The position numbers and the translations under genes were made by a program. The notes beneath the pieces are model-generated. The model saw nothing but the letters and a program-made list of their open reading frames with translations, did not search any database and had not been told where the DNA came from. A stretch of DNA of 64,000 nucleotides, taken from contig CM061069.1 of NCBI GenBank assembly GCA_030762895.1, positions 101,759,923 to 101,823,922 on the forward strand. Reading direction: 5' to 3'. Position 1 is the stretch's first letter, and every line of letters begins with the position of its first letter. Source of the stretch: Sophora flavescens. Lineage: Eukaryota; Streptophyta; Magnoliopsida; Fabales; Fabaceae. This document shows positions 1 through 10,061 of the stretch, piece after piece.

Positions 1-740
1 TTCCTGCCACTCTGCTTGAAATCTCGGTCGACTGGAGTGAAACGCTGCTTGCCCTTATCTTCTTCTCTGTCTTCCTGCCGCACTGGTTATCTGAACCCTT
101 GAAACTGGCCACTATGCACTTGTAGGCATCCTCAAAGATCCTACACTTGTTCACCAACGTTGGGAAGACTTGGATCTCCTGGTAGCTGATTGCCTGCTTG
201 ATTTTTGGGGGAAGGCCATCCTCAAACTTTACACACTTAGAACGATCATCGGTCATAACATGATACGGTGTGTAATACCTAGCCAGCTCCCCGAACTTCG
301 CCGCATACTCTCTCACTACATATTCCTCTACTTCAACGCCAAGAATTCCATATCTTTCTTGTCACGGATATCCGTAGGAAAATATTTCTCCAAGAACTTA
401 TATCTGAAAGAATTCCAAGTGACTGCCGTACCCTCAGCCTCCATCCTCTGACGGTAGTTCTCCAACCAGTGCTCAGCCTCCTTAGTGAGCATAAAATCCC
501 GAAGATAACTCTCTGCATATCATTGCAAGCCATAACTCGGAAGATCTGCTCAAACTCTCTCAACCACAACAAGGCACCCTCGGGGTCATAAGCTCCTCTA
601 AAAGATGGCGGATTATTCCGCTGGAACTTGCCGAGACCCTGAAACTCAGCTAGTCCTCCGTTGTTATTGTTCTGAACTTTCCCTATCGCATTGGCAATGA
701 GTGCCAACACGTCAGGGATAGCTTGATCGTTTGACTCTTC
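1..740 (-). pseudogene. Ty3/Gypsy gag fragment (element C), frameshifted
   Basis: This is the 5' part of a retrotransposon gag (capsid) gene, read leftward and leaving the window at base 1. The stretch from about 710 down to 510 encodes a recognisable Gypsy gag segment (NNPPSFRGAYDPEGALLWLR then EFEQIFRVMAC). A frameshift near 505 moves the reading to another frame, where typical gag residues continue (AEHWLENYRQRM, FRYKFLEKYFP, DKKDMEFL). No in-frame ATG is clear at the start; a TAG sits just upstream of the conserved part. It follows the primer-binding site and LTR at 916-3159, so it is the gag of that element. The frameshift means it cannot make a full product as it stands. Confidence 0.8.
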
Positions 741-915
741 CTACCATGTATTCCTATAAAGTCCAAGACAATCATTAAACATAGATAACTTAAGCAGGAA
801 AAGCTACAGGCCCTTAACATTAAGCATCATTGCCTATAACAAGTGTAGACAATTCAAACAAGAGCCCACAATAGACTCATAACAGACTCATACCACGGCC
901 TGATAGGACAGACCT

Positions 916-927
916 GCTCTGATACCA
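916..927 (-). promoter_or_regulatory. Primer-binding site of Gypsy element C
   Basis: The 12 bases read TGGTATCAGAGC on the minus strand, the standard match to the 3' end of plant initiator-Met tRNA that primes reverse transcription. It lies 5 bases inside the LTR edge at 933 and fixes the element's orientation as minus. Confidence 0.9.
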
Positions 928-932
928 CTAAA

Positions 933-3159
933 TGTGACACCCTCTACCTCGCATGTATTTATGAAACATTTAAGTATAAAGAAAAAGAAATAAAACATGC
1001 ATATTCATTTATTTCAGAAAATAAAGGTCCACGGGGTAGAAAAGGTACCACATGAACTAGTCTCAACAACGTGGAAAATATAACAAGGTTCTTTAAAAAA
1101 TAAAACATAACATTAAAGAAACCCGACCTCGATGTCACATACAGAGTTGGTATAACCGATCTAGAAGAACATCACGAAAAACAAACTGAAACTGAAACAA
1201 ACTACAACAAATAGAAATCCTAACTAGGGTCACGACTCCTTAGAGTTACTCCTCAACTGGCTGCTCGCCATCAAAAGATACAAGCCAACAAAACAACAGA
1301 AGAAAACAGGGATCCAAAAATACTACTCCATTATGCATGTGGAACCAAAATTTCTCAGGAAGGTAACTTCAGAGTTATATATCCACAATGATCAATAAGC
1401 ATCAACGCCAGCAGTTTACCAAACCATGGGTGAACCCCTCGGATAGCCGATGCACCATACTCTAGAATGAGCCACCATGAGGAGCCGGATTCATCAAACC
1501 TAGGGTGAATCACCACGGACGGCCAGATCGCCGTACTTTAGGATGACTTCCCCTATGTTGAACTCCCCCACTAACAACTCCAGTGTGTGAATGCATGAGC
1601 ACAACATCAAACAAGCGGGCAACCAACACCTCCTCTTGGGACAATAAACCCCCAAGTCTCATCATCATCAACACCTTGACTCATATAAGTCAAGGCCCCC
1701 TTGGCCAATTAGCACCAAGGTTCAACTTCAATAACACGTCAACCAAAAAGCATCGAGGCCACTTTGGCCAAAAAGCACCAAAGCATAACAACGTGCGGTA
1801 ACCCATTGGGTGCCCGCTTAACCAACATATTATTCTTACTTATCTTAATTAGGTTATCTAACTTGTATTCATTCGATTGGTGTCTTATTTCATCATTGGG
1901 GACAATTGGGATGAAACACCCCTTTCTTTCCATTAATTCATGTCTGCACTGTTTGGGGGACATGTCCCTTAAGTGAAGCATGGTCGTGCTTCCTGTTATG
2001 ACAGGCCATGCTTAAGCAGTATGGCCATTTTGAATTTGATCATAGAGCACGGGTGTGCTCCTAGAGCGTGGCCGTACTGTCTGGGTAGATGCATTATGTT
2101 CTTTTAGCCAAAAACCCCCTAAACACTCTTATATCAATCTTAGGGTCCTTGACTAAACCATTGGTATAAACCTCGCCTCTCACTATTGAATCCATGTTTT
2201 ATGAATACTTTTGGGGAATTAAGCCATTAATTCTCATGTTAATAAAGAGCCCTATTTTGACCAATTAGAGTCTTATACAGTATCTTCATCATCAAACCAA
2301 CATACAGTCGACCATGGCATAACATCATTATCAAAACAACAATATTCCTAGCATAAACAACATACCAATTCAACCAATTAATCTTGGCATAAAGCATATT
2401 ACTAAGGCATACATGAATCGACATACATCATCAGGAACATTAAAACAGTTATAGCAAATAGGCATTTACAAGATAGTAATAACATTTAACAACCAATGGG
2501 GTCATGGGAACCCCTCATCTTACGGTACCCCATTGCCTAATGTTCATACTATTCTTCTCCCCATACCTGGTATGAAGGTTCTCCCAATGAAAGATAAGCG
2601 GTAAACCAAACGCGTTCCCTCGAGCGGCTCGATTAGTTTCCCAAGCCTTGGTCAAACAAAAAGGTTAACCAATTAACATCAATTCAATGAAACAAAGAAA
2701 AGAGATTACAAGAGGGATAACTATTACCTTTAAGGATTGGCACAGACGTACTAAGCCTTCCCCAATGTCTCCAGAACTCCAAGAATGCAATGGGTTCAGA
2801 GGAAATATGGAGGAACATGGTTGCAATCGCATTAGGGTTGCTAAAAGTGGCAAATGAGGGTTATAAACGAAACCCTCGGTTACTGTGCAATATATAAAGC
2901 CTCAGCCCCAAGCACGGTCGTACTCCCTATTGAGCACGAGCGTGCTCACATCAGCATCAACAAGGCACGGTTTCTTTTGAGCACGACCGTAGGCAGCCGC
3001 ATGACACGTGCCGTAAGCACGGTCATGTTGATACTTGAGCACGACCGTGCTCATGTACCAGAAAGGGATTATAAGCTTCAAAATCCAACTTAGCCTTTCT
3101 TCAACAACTCTAAGCTTAGTCCTAAAGACTTAACAACCAATTATGGATGCCGGATGTCA
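933..3159 (-). repeat. 5' LTR of Gypsy element C
   Basis: The LTR starts tgtgacaccctc next to the primer-binding site and ends in ggatgtca. It is about 2.23 kb. It shares long collinear blocks with the solo LTR at 17070-31371, for example the ttccctcgagcggctcga block at about 2614 and about 29560. A TATA-like tatataaag lies near 2889. The segment from 2915 to 3050 carries repeated inverted words of the type gagcacgaccgtgctc. The other end of the element is outside the window, so the TSD cannot be tested. The right edge is set by the ...tgtca ending and the switch at 3160 into a different LTR family. Confidence 0.75.
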
Positions 3160-3419
3160 CGGGTCAGTTCCCTAATGGGAATGGGGGAAACTATCGTGAT
3201 ACTCATGTAGTCCTTGCCGAGCTGTCCCGTATCCTAACGAGAATGGGAATACTTTTATATTGTGCAGCTATTCGCTAACATGAATCGGGGAATAGTATCA
3301 CTCTTTGAATGAGCACCCTAACGGGAATGAGGGTGTACACTGGCGTTTATGGAAGAACAGCTAGGACAACTCACTCATAGTCCCAATTCTACGAGCACTA
3401 CTACAGAAAATGCCTTTAG

Positions 3420-3690
3420 TAGCACACATTTAATAGCATTTCAGTACGTAAACGCTATTGAAAAGGAGACGAAAGACTTTTAATAGCACTTCCTCAAGCA
3501 AGCGCTATCTTAAGTTAGGAATAAGATAGCACTTCGTCAAGGAAGTGCTATTAAAATTTGATGGGTTAGAATAGATAGTGCTTCCTTAAGCAAACGCTAT
3601 CTATTTCGAACCCTTAGATAGCTTTTCCTTAAAGAAGCGTTGTCTATTTATTATCTAAGATAGTGTTTTTCCAAGAAAACTCTATTTATT
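3420..3690. repeat. Left subterminal repeat array of the CACTA element
   Basis: At least six degenerate copies of a word like agcacttcctcaagcaagcg/ctat, spaced about 35-60 bp, some inverted. They probably act as transposase-binding sites; the matching array is at 6830-7130. Confidence 0.8.
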
Positions 3691-3967
3691 TATTACCCTA
3701 AAATTAAAATTGTTCTCTCCCACTCACTTTTCCCTCGATCCCAAAAATTCCACTCGATAGACTTTTCGCTCGACCTACTCTCAGTCACCACTCACCACAA
3801 CCTTCTCGTTTTCGTCGTCTCCCTCGTTTGTGCATCTGCCTCGAGACTGTCGTATGTCTTCAATATCGTCGCCGCCATCCTCGCCCTCACCACCATACCG
3901 TTCGTCCTCGTTTGTCGCTGCTATTCTCCTCCCAAATATTTGGTTTAAGATTAGAGAGAAGAAGAAA

Positions 3968-4119
3968 ATGGCGAAACCAAGCATTGACGATTCAGAGCTC
4001 CAGCAAGCTTGCGAGGATGTGATTGAGGGCACTAAACAAAGGATTGTGTTGTCGATCTGTGGGCAAATCTGCCAAGCTTGGTCGTCAAATGGCTAAGCCT
4101 AGGGTTCTCGCTCTCTCCA
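3968..4119 (+). pseudogene. SEC3: Captured first exon of exocyst subunit SEC3
   Basis: The reading from ATG 3968 gives MAKPSIDDSELQQACEDVIE then GTKQRIVLSI. After a small deletion and frame change near 4050 it continues GKSAKLGRQMAKPRVLALS up to a GT donor at 4120. This layout matches the N-terminus of plant SEC3, the exocyst subunit that helps tether secretory vesicles at the plasma membrane. Plant SEC3 normally has a few more residues (VAKSRGVW-like) between SI and GK, which are missing here. About 240 bp of 5'-UTR-like CT-rich sequence precedes it. Only this exon is present, and the deletion breaks the frame, so it is a fragment captured by the CACTA element, not a gene. Confidence 0.8.
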
Positions 4120-4439
4120 GTACGCATCTTTCTTTCTCCATTACTTGACCTAACCTTTATTTCTCCATTGTTCCAGTCACACCTCCTTGTGCAACTGCAC
4201 CAACCACTTGTTTCTATAATTGTCAAATGAAAATGCTAGGATCTTAAATTTGCTTTGTTTTGTTTGTTTACTCATATTGGATCTAATTCGCTTATTTTGT
4301 TGTTTGTTACTTGCTTTTTCAGCCTCTTAGACTCGAAATCAAGGTGCGTGTAGCCGAGAAATGTTTGATTTCTGTGAATTAGATTTCTCGACAATCAATC
4401 TACCAGGAACACCATCACACACTATCAACAAAGGTGCTC

Positions 4440-5262
4440 TTCTCTTAAAGACCAACCCGGACCCAAAGTTGTGCTTTCTTTCTTGCGTGGCATTTTGCCT
4501 ATTCTTGATTAGGGCCAAAACTATACAGTAACCAAATTCAGAAATGATTTACTTGTAGCCCTAACTATTGCAAGTCTCTGCATTCCTCAGGTATAAGTCT
4601 ATAACTGCATAATTAAAACATATATGTGTGTGGGTGTGCGCACGTGTGTGTGTGTGCTTTTTTTTGTGTAACTCAACTCACACAATTTATGTTTCAATGT
4701 AGAGCATTGGGTATGCGACTTTAGTAAAGCTTGATCATGAATATGTCCTCTGCAAGTCACTTTAATTTCTATTTTTTTATTACATGTAATGTTTTGAAAT
4801 AGAGTTGAAATCAATCTTATGCTAAAAAGAATTATTAGATACAAGTGTGGTGCCACCTCTTATCTATGCTTTAATGGGAACATCAAGAGAAATAGTAATT
4901 GGACCTGTGGTAGTGGTATCGCTTCTTTTGTCATCTATGATTCAGAAATTAACAGACCCTGCTACCGATCCTATTGGTTACAAAAAGCTTGTTTTCACTG
5001 CCACTCTCTTTGCTGGTATCTTTCAGGCTTAATGATTGTTATTTATTTCTGAGGTTCTTTAGTGTTAACGTTACCAAATAATTATAGGTTGGGGTTCCTT
5101 GTGGATTTTCTGTCACATGCTGCTATTGTTGGATTCCTGGTGGGAGCAACTATAGTAATTGGTCTTCAACAGCTGAAGGGACTATTTGGGATCACTCATT
5201 TTACAATCAAAACAGATATAATCTCTGTCATGATGTCTGTCTGGGAATCAGTTCATCATCCT
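4440..5262 (+). pseudogene. Captured sulfate transporter (SULTR) fragment, three exons
   Basis: Three exon-like pieces align in order with the N-terminal half of plant SULTR H+/sulfate symporters. About 4440-4590 encodes FLRGILPILD, a TAG where Trp is expected, then GQNYTVTKFRNDLLVALTIA and SLCIPQ, ending at a GT donor. About 4810-5030 encodes VVPPLIYALMGTSREIVIGP, then SLLLSSMIQKLTDPA and FTATLFAGIFQ. 5088-5262 encodes LGFLVDFLSHAAIVGF, IVIGLQQLKGLFGI and TDIISVM..VWESVHHP, ending at GT. SLCIPQ and VVPPLIYA are typical of SULTR groups 1/2. Introns are still present, so capture was at the DNA level. The stop, a degraded start of exon two and the lack of further exons mean no functional transporter. 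Confidence 0.85.
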
Positions 5263-6829
5263 GTTTGTTACTCCTCTTATCCATTTAGTTATGCTTTAAA
5301 TAAAATATGGAAAGAAAAACAATGATGACATACCTGAAGATTGCATCCTATTTATCATACATGCATTGGTTTGTGCTTGTGTTTGCTTGCTTTGTAGTTT
5401 TAGTTCCATTTCAGTGCCTCAACCTGCAAGAGGTGCTAACTCTCTGTTTTCGATTTCGATTTCCATTTCGATTGGTTCAGTTTTGTTAGATTGTTTATGC
5501 GATTTCTAGTGTGACTGTCAGAGTTTTTTGATTTAGTTCAAGTAGTTTGTACAATTTTTGAATTGATTTAGTTTTCTTTGAAATAATTTCAGCAGTTTCT
5601 AGTTGGTTTATACAGTTGCTGCAAGTTGTAAAACAATCAATTAAAATGGGGAATTGTTTGAACACATTGTTTGGCTTTTGTGGGATAATGCTAGATAGTA
5701 GATCACCTTTGTTGAATATGCTTCCAAAAGATTTGGTCCAAATGACTTGATGGTTAAGGAAAGACTCAGATATTCAAGTTTGTAACTATAATTATATATT
5801 TGGTTGATGAGTGCTTTGTGCTCTTTAATCTTTACTATTACTTTTATGTCTGTATCTGGGAAAAATTAAATTAGTGGGGATGTGTGAATTATCACATCCG
5901 AGATTCTTCCAACTGTGAAAGCACATGGTGCAATTATACGGTACAATAATAGGAAAAGAAAACTGAAAAGAAGAAACAATTAATTAAGGGAGTGTTCTAG
6001 GGGGTGGGATAGCTCAATATAATTAAGTGGTTGTAGAGCTAAGGGTATAAGGTGTGAAAGGTGTTGGAGGTCCAAGGTTAAATCCTTAGTAAGAGAGAAA
6101 TATATTAGCTAGCATATAATATATATTACATAATACATTTGTTCCTCAATAATGTTGGTAGTGGACTTATCTTAGAAACCTGACTTTTCTTAGAAACCTG
6201 GATGACGTGGGGTTACAATCTTAGAAACATGACTTTTCTTGCATGGTTTTCTTTCTAATTCTCCATAACTGTTGAAAAGGAAGGATTGGGTTCCTCCATC
6301 TTTTGATACAATTGTGTAAAATAAAATCCCGAAGGCCTTTTATTTTTGGATGATCCTTTGAGATTTTGCTTTTGTGGATTCTTGCAACTTTATTCACAAC
6401 AAGGCCAGCAATAAGGATTTTGTACGATCAAGCAGAAGATGGAAGCCGCATGCACAAATTGTTTAGAATTACTAGTGTGTTAATTAGTTTGTATACATTG
6501 TTAGTAGTGCATGGTTATTGTCTAGTATAGGTTAGGGACCTTTTGGTTTATGGACTTAAATATTAGAATTGGTTATGTGTAAGCCTTATTGTGAATTATG
6601 GTAAAGTATTTTAGTTAATTGGTTATAATATGCATTATTTTGATATTTGGTTTGGTTTATATATACTTACCAATATTTATGTAAGTTTGTACAATATATA
6701 TATGTGGCTGTTTTTGAGTACTTCTAGTACTCTTTCAATACAAATTTGATTTATCAACAAAAAAAAGTAGGAATTGCTGAGTGCAGGTGGGAAATGTAGA
6801 AAAACAAAATGAATAATAATAAAAAACAG
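5263..6829. other. CACTA interior without recognisable genes
   Basis: T-rich, intron-like sequence. Short open frames have no recognisable domains. Some of it may be further captured intron or promoter sequence from the sulfate transporter locus, but I see nothing decisive. Confidence 0.4.
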
Positions 6830-7130
6830 GGAATAGGTAGTGCTTCCTTGAGAAAGCATTGTCTAAAGTTATAAATAGACGACGCTCCCTCAAGAAAATG
6901 CTATCTATTGCATAATTTAGATAGTGCTTTCTCAAGGAAACGATGTCTAAAGTATATGCAATATATGTCTATTTGTAACTTTAAACAGCACTTTCTCAAG
7001 GAAGCACTACCTATTCCCACTTTCAATAACATTTTTTTAAGCGCTACCTATTTTTTTGACTTTCAGTAGCAGGTGAATAAATAGCACTTGTAAGCTCTAC
7101 TAAAGGCAAAAAAAAAAGCGCTATTAAAGC
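6830..7130. repeat. Right subterminal repeat array of the CACTA element
   Basis: Degenerate copies of agtgcttccttgagaaagc and its complement run up to the right terminal inverted repeat. The layout mirrors 3420-3690. Confidence 0.8.
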
Positions 7131-7941
7131 CCTTTTCTGTAGTAGTGGAGGTATGCATGGCCACGTCAGCATACAGATCAGTTGCATGAGCGCGAAGGAT
7201 AGAGGATGATAATATGTCTCGAGGATGGTTGCCATCTATGTGTTTATTATGTGATGCATGTCTGTGTGCTATTATCGTGTATATACTATGCATCATTTTC
7301 AGCTTACGATGATAGCTAGTTTCTTATATCCCTATCTCTTTCTATGTATATTTCTTCTCGATTCGTGAAACATATCTAGTTTATCAAGATGCCACACCTG
7401 GACCATCCATGGATGACGGGTTCGGTAGTATTCCCATTGATGGGAACTCTTGAGCTAAAGTACCATGACAATAGAGGGTGGCTAGTGGACCCAGCTACCA
7501 GTTTCGCTGTATATACGGGTCATATTTCAGCTTATGTGAGATTCAGAGATGGACCTCAATTTGGGTTCGTCAGGACTTTCTGTCTACGAAAAACCCTTCC
7601 ACGTCCAGCATTTTGGTATATTTGGTAATAGTGAGGCAGCAGCATCGGGACCATCTAGACCACGACAGCAGATGTACAGACATGCATGCGGGGAGAGTCA
7701 GGGTAGCTCTAGTTGTCCACGCTAGGGTTAGTACATAGAGGCTAGTGCGTACGATGTATATAGGTTGTGAGTGTTAGCCTAATTTTGTTGTACTTTTGAG
7801 AGGGGCTGAGGATGTGGAACAGTAGTGAGGTTTGAGTATTTTTCTGTTAGATCTTTTCTGTATTTTCTTTATATCATGGTTTGTACTATTGGGACCCTAC
7901 TGATGGGGTGCCCTCTATAGTATACCAGCACAGTGTGTTTG

Positions 7942-8003
<62 letters not shown>
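7942..8003. repeat. (TA)n followed by (GT)n microsatellite
   Basis: About 9 TA units are followed directly by about 21 GT units, inside the LTR remnant. Confidence 0.95.
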
Positions 8004-8004
<1 letters not shown>

Positions 8005-8143
8005 TGGGATGTTTATATCTCTGTTCTTTATTTTTAAAGTTTTTATATATTCGCTATTTTTGTATACACGAGGCTTAACGTTATATCACGATTAAGTTTT
8101 AGTTAATTAGGTTTTTCTTTAATGGGACATCGGGGTGTCTCAA

Positions 8144-8590
8144 ACTGGCTCTGGTTCACGTACCGAGAACAATAGATACACAGAAAGGGATAAGGAGATA
8201 AGAAACTATTCTATCATCATATTTTGAAAAGGAATACATAACATATATACAATAACAAACAAAGACATGCATCAATTATAGAGCACATATAGGTTGCAAT
8301 AATCCTCAAGTTACTGGATTATCCTCTACCCATTCTCTCATGCACCTAAACCTGTATTCTGACATGGCCACCTAAATCCTGTCACCATCCCCCATTCCCA
8401 TTAGGGATGTTAGTCAGTTGTCCAAGCGACACATCTGTAAAGGTAGGTGCACACCCGCATTCTCGTTAGGGTGCTCATTCTGAAAATGATACTATTCCCC
8501 CATTCCCGTTAGGGAATAATTGCATAGTATAAAGGTATCCCCATTCCAATTAGGATACATGGAGCAGCTCGGCAAGGACTACGAGTAAAT
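8144..8590 (-). repeat. LTR remnant in inverted orientation
   Basis: The 8380-8580 block is the inverted, diverged copy of 3160-3390; both carry the words gagcaccctaacg, gtagtccttgccgagctg and gggggaatagtatca on opposite strands. The start shares layout with minus-oriented Gypsy A LTRs (a block of the form ggataagaaac). It therefore looks like a second LTR piece of the same old family in opposite orientation. There is no primer-binding site or coding region next to it. Confidence 0.5.
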
Positions 8591-9555
8591 TTACAATATC
8601 AATATCTTGGTGATTAAAAAACATAAGAACAATCCTTCGTTCATCAAGAAAATGATCAAGAACAAAAAGGATGTGCCAAGAGCTTGAAGAACAAAGAGTA
8701 AAAGGACAATCCTATAATCATCAAGAACAATGGAACAATATTTGCATAACTTGAAGATTTAATATCTGAAGGACATTTCTGAAAGACTCTCAAGAAGAAC
8801 AAAAAACAAATTCAAGACCAAGAAAAAGGACTTGAAGAATATTTATATAAGGTCATAGAATATTTGTAAGTTGTAACAATGATAATAATGGCTCACTTCT
8901 TTAAAAAAAATGTTTAAATTTTCAAAAACCGTTTCTGGAACTTGTTTGTAAAATGCATAAAATGTTTTTAGAAATATCGTTGATTTCCTTCTTGGTTAAA
9001 AAGGTTTTATCTTATAAAAATAATTTTGAGGCAAATAATTGTTTATGATATTTTTATTCAAAACCCAGCTTATGGCATATAAGTCATAACTGATTATTAC
9101 ATATTGAACAATTGATTATGTTGTGCTGAAAAATAGAAATATTCTATTTCTTTATCTGGTGCATTTTTTTTCTCCAACGGCAAGTTTTTAAAATGTGTTT
9201 GAAAAGTGTTTTTGCAGAAAAATAAGCTTTCATTATATCATAAATTACATTTACCTCTACAATGACTAGTATTTAGAATATTCTAAACCGTGTTTTCAGA
9301 AAAAGGAAAATATTTAATTTTATTTATTTATTTTCTTGTTAATTTTCAATGGCTATTTTTTAATTTTTTTCCTGAATTTGTTTTTCTGTAAAGGAAACTA
9401 TATCAATTATTCCTAATTTTGTATCTTTCCTTTTAACTTCCAACTTTATTACATTACTTTTTTGATGAGTGGGCAAACACAAAATTTGTTTTCAATTATA
9501 TTGGGCTGGATCAGATCAACTGGGCCTTAAATCCGTACAAAATAGCCATTAGGGT
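8591..9555. other. AT-rich sequence, nothing recognised
   Basis: The 8640-8860 part is A/G-rich with repeated caagaac/cttgaag words; the rest is T-rich. No reading frame, RNA gene or clean repeat boundary could be supported. Confidence 0.4.
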
Positions 9556-9559
9556 TTTA

Positions 9560-10061
9560 TTTCTCATGTATAAAAACCATGTTACTCTCACACTGTCGGC
9601 CACCTCTTTTTGCTCCCATTTGCATCTGATTTTGTATTTTCTCCAACAAATCTTTCTCCATCATCTATATCTTTCTTATTTGTTTTCTCTCTCCCTTCAT
9701 CATTTCCCCATATTCTCCCCTTTCTCTCTTTCTCCTCTCCTCCTTGTTTATCTTGCTACAAAGGCAGGAGGGAAGGAGAAAATCCATTTTGATCAGAATC
9801 TCTATTTTGTTGCTCGCATCTGCATCCATTTTTCATTTCCAATTGTTTGCTCATATATAACCTTATCAATCTCACACTATCAGCCTATTGTTCTTATTGC
9901 TCTCATCTACATATTTTAGGGTTCAAATTTTTTATCTCTGTTTTTATTTTCCAATTATTTTTTGTCTTTGCTTTTTAATCATTGTTGGTTATTGGCAATG
10001 GCACCGAACTTTACGGCCGCACTGCAAATTCGTCATCAGACCAAGATGTTGAGTGTGTCAG
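9560..10061 (+). other. Possible promoter and first exon of an unknown transcript
   Basis: A TATA-like sequence (tgtataaaaacc, about 9568) is followed by 400 bp of pyrimidine-rich sequence like a plant 5' UTR. An ATG at 9998 then opens a 21-codon frame (MAPNFTAALQIRHQTKMLSV) that runs into a consensus donor, cag/gtaatg, at 10061/10062. I recognise no protein family and could not place a second exon. It could equally be the promoter and leader of a decayed retroelement. Open frames at 9566-9919 inside the CT-rich stretch are low-complexity and not credible. Confidence 0.2.

Larger units (their letters stand above)
3396..7147. mobile_element. CACTA (En/Spm-type) transposon carrying host gene fragments
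   Basis: Terminal inverted repeats are CACTACTACAGAAAA at 3396 and the exact reverse complement ending at 7147. They are flanked by the 3-bp duplication gag (3393-3395 and 7148-7150), as expected for this superfamily. Just inside each end are many short subterminal motifs of the form agatagtgcttcctcaagcaa in both orientations, typical CACTA transposase-binding arrays. The 3.75 kb interior shows no transposase reading frame. Instead it holds pieces of SEC3 and sulfate-transporter genes with introns. This is a non-autonomous, gene-capturing (Pack-CACTA type) element that would need transposase supplied in trans. Confidence 0.93.
3160..8143 (+). repeat. Old LTR remnant, interrupted by a CACTA element
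   Basis: Segments 3160-3395 and 7148-8143 look like one plus-oriented LTR-type sequence split by the CACTA element. The right end reads gggacatcggggtgtctca, the reverse of the start of the Gypsy A LTRs (tgagacgccccgacgtccc). The 7880-7930 block also matches the reversed Gypsy A LTR in layout (tttgtac..gggac..actgatgggg..ccctcta). The left part has repeated motifs of the form cctaa(t/c)gggaatg. There is no primer-binding site after 8143, so this is a truncated or rearranged LTR rather than a full element. The exact left edge is uncertain. Confidence 0.5.

Noticed and set aside
3968..5262. An ordinary host gene with SEC3 and SULTR domains
   Set aside because: Both pieces are incomplete, carry frame breaks and lie between perfect CACTA ends with a 3-bp TSD.
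7389..7628. 79-codon plus-strand frame as a real gene
   Set aside because: It lies in the LTR remnant and shows no recognised domain.
7881..8078. 65-codon frame with alternating Cys-Val
   Set aside because: Product of the (GT)n microsatellite.
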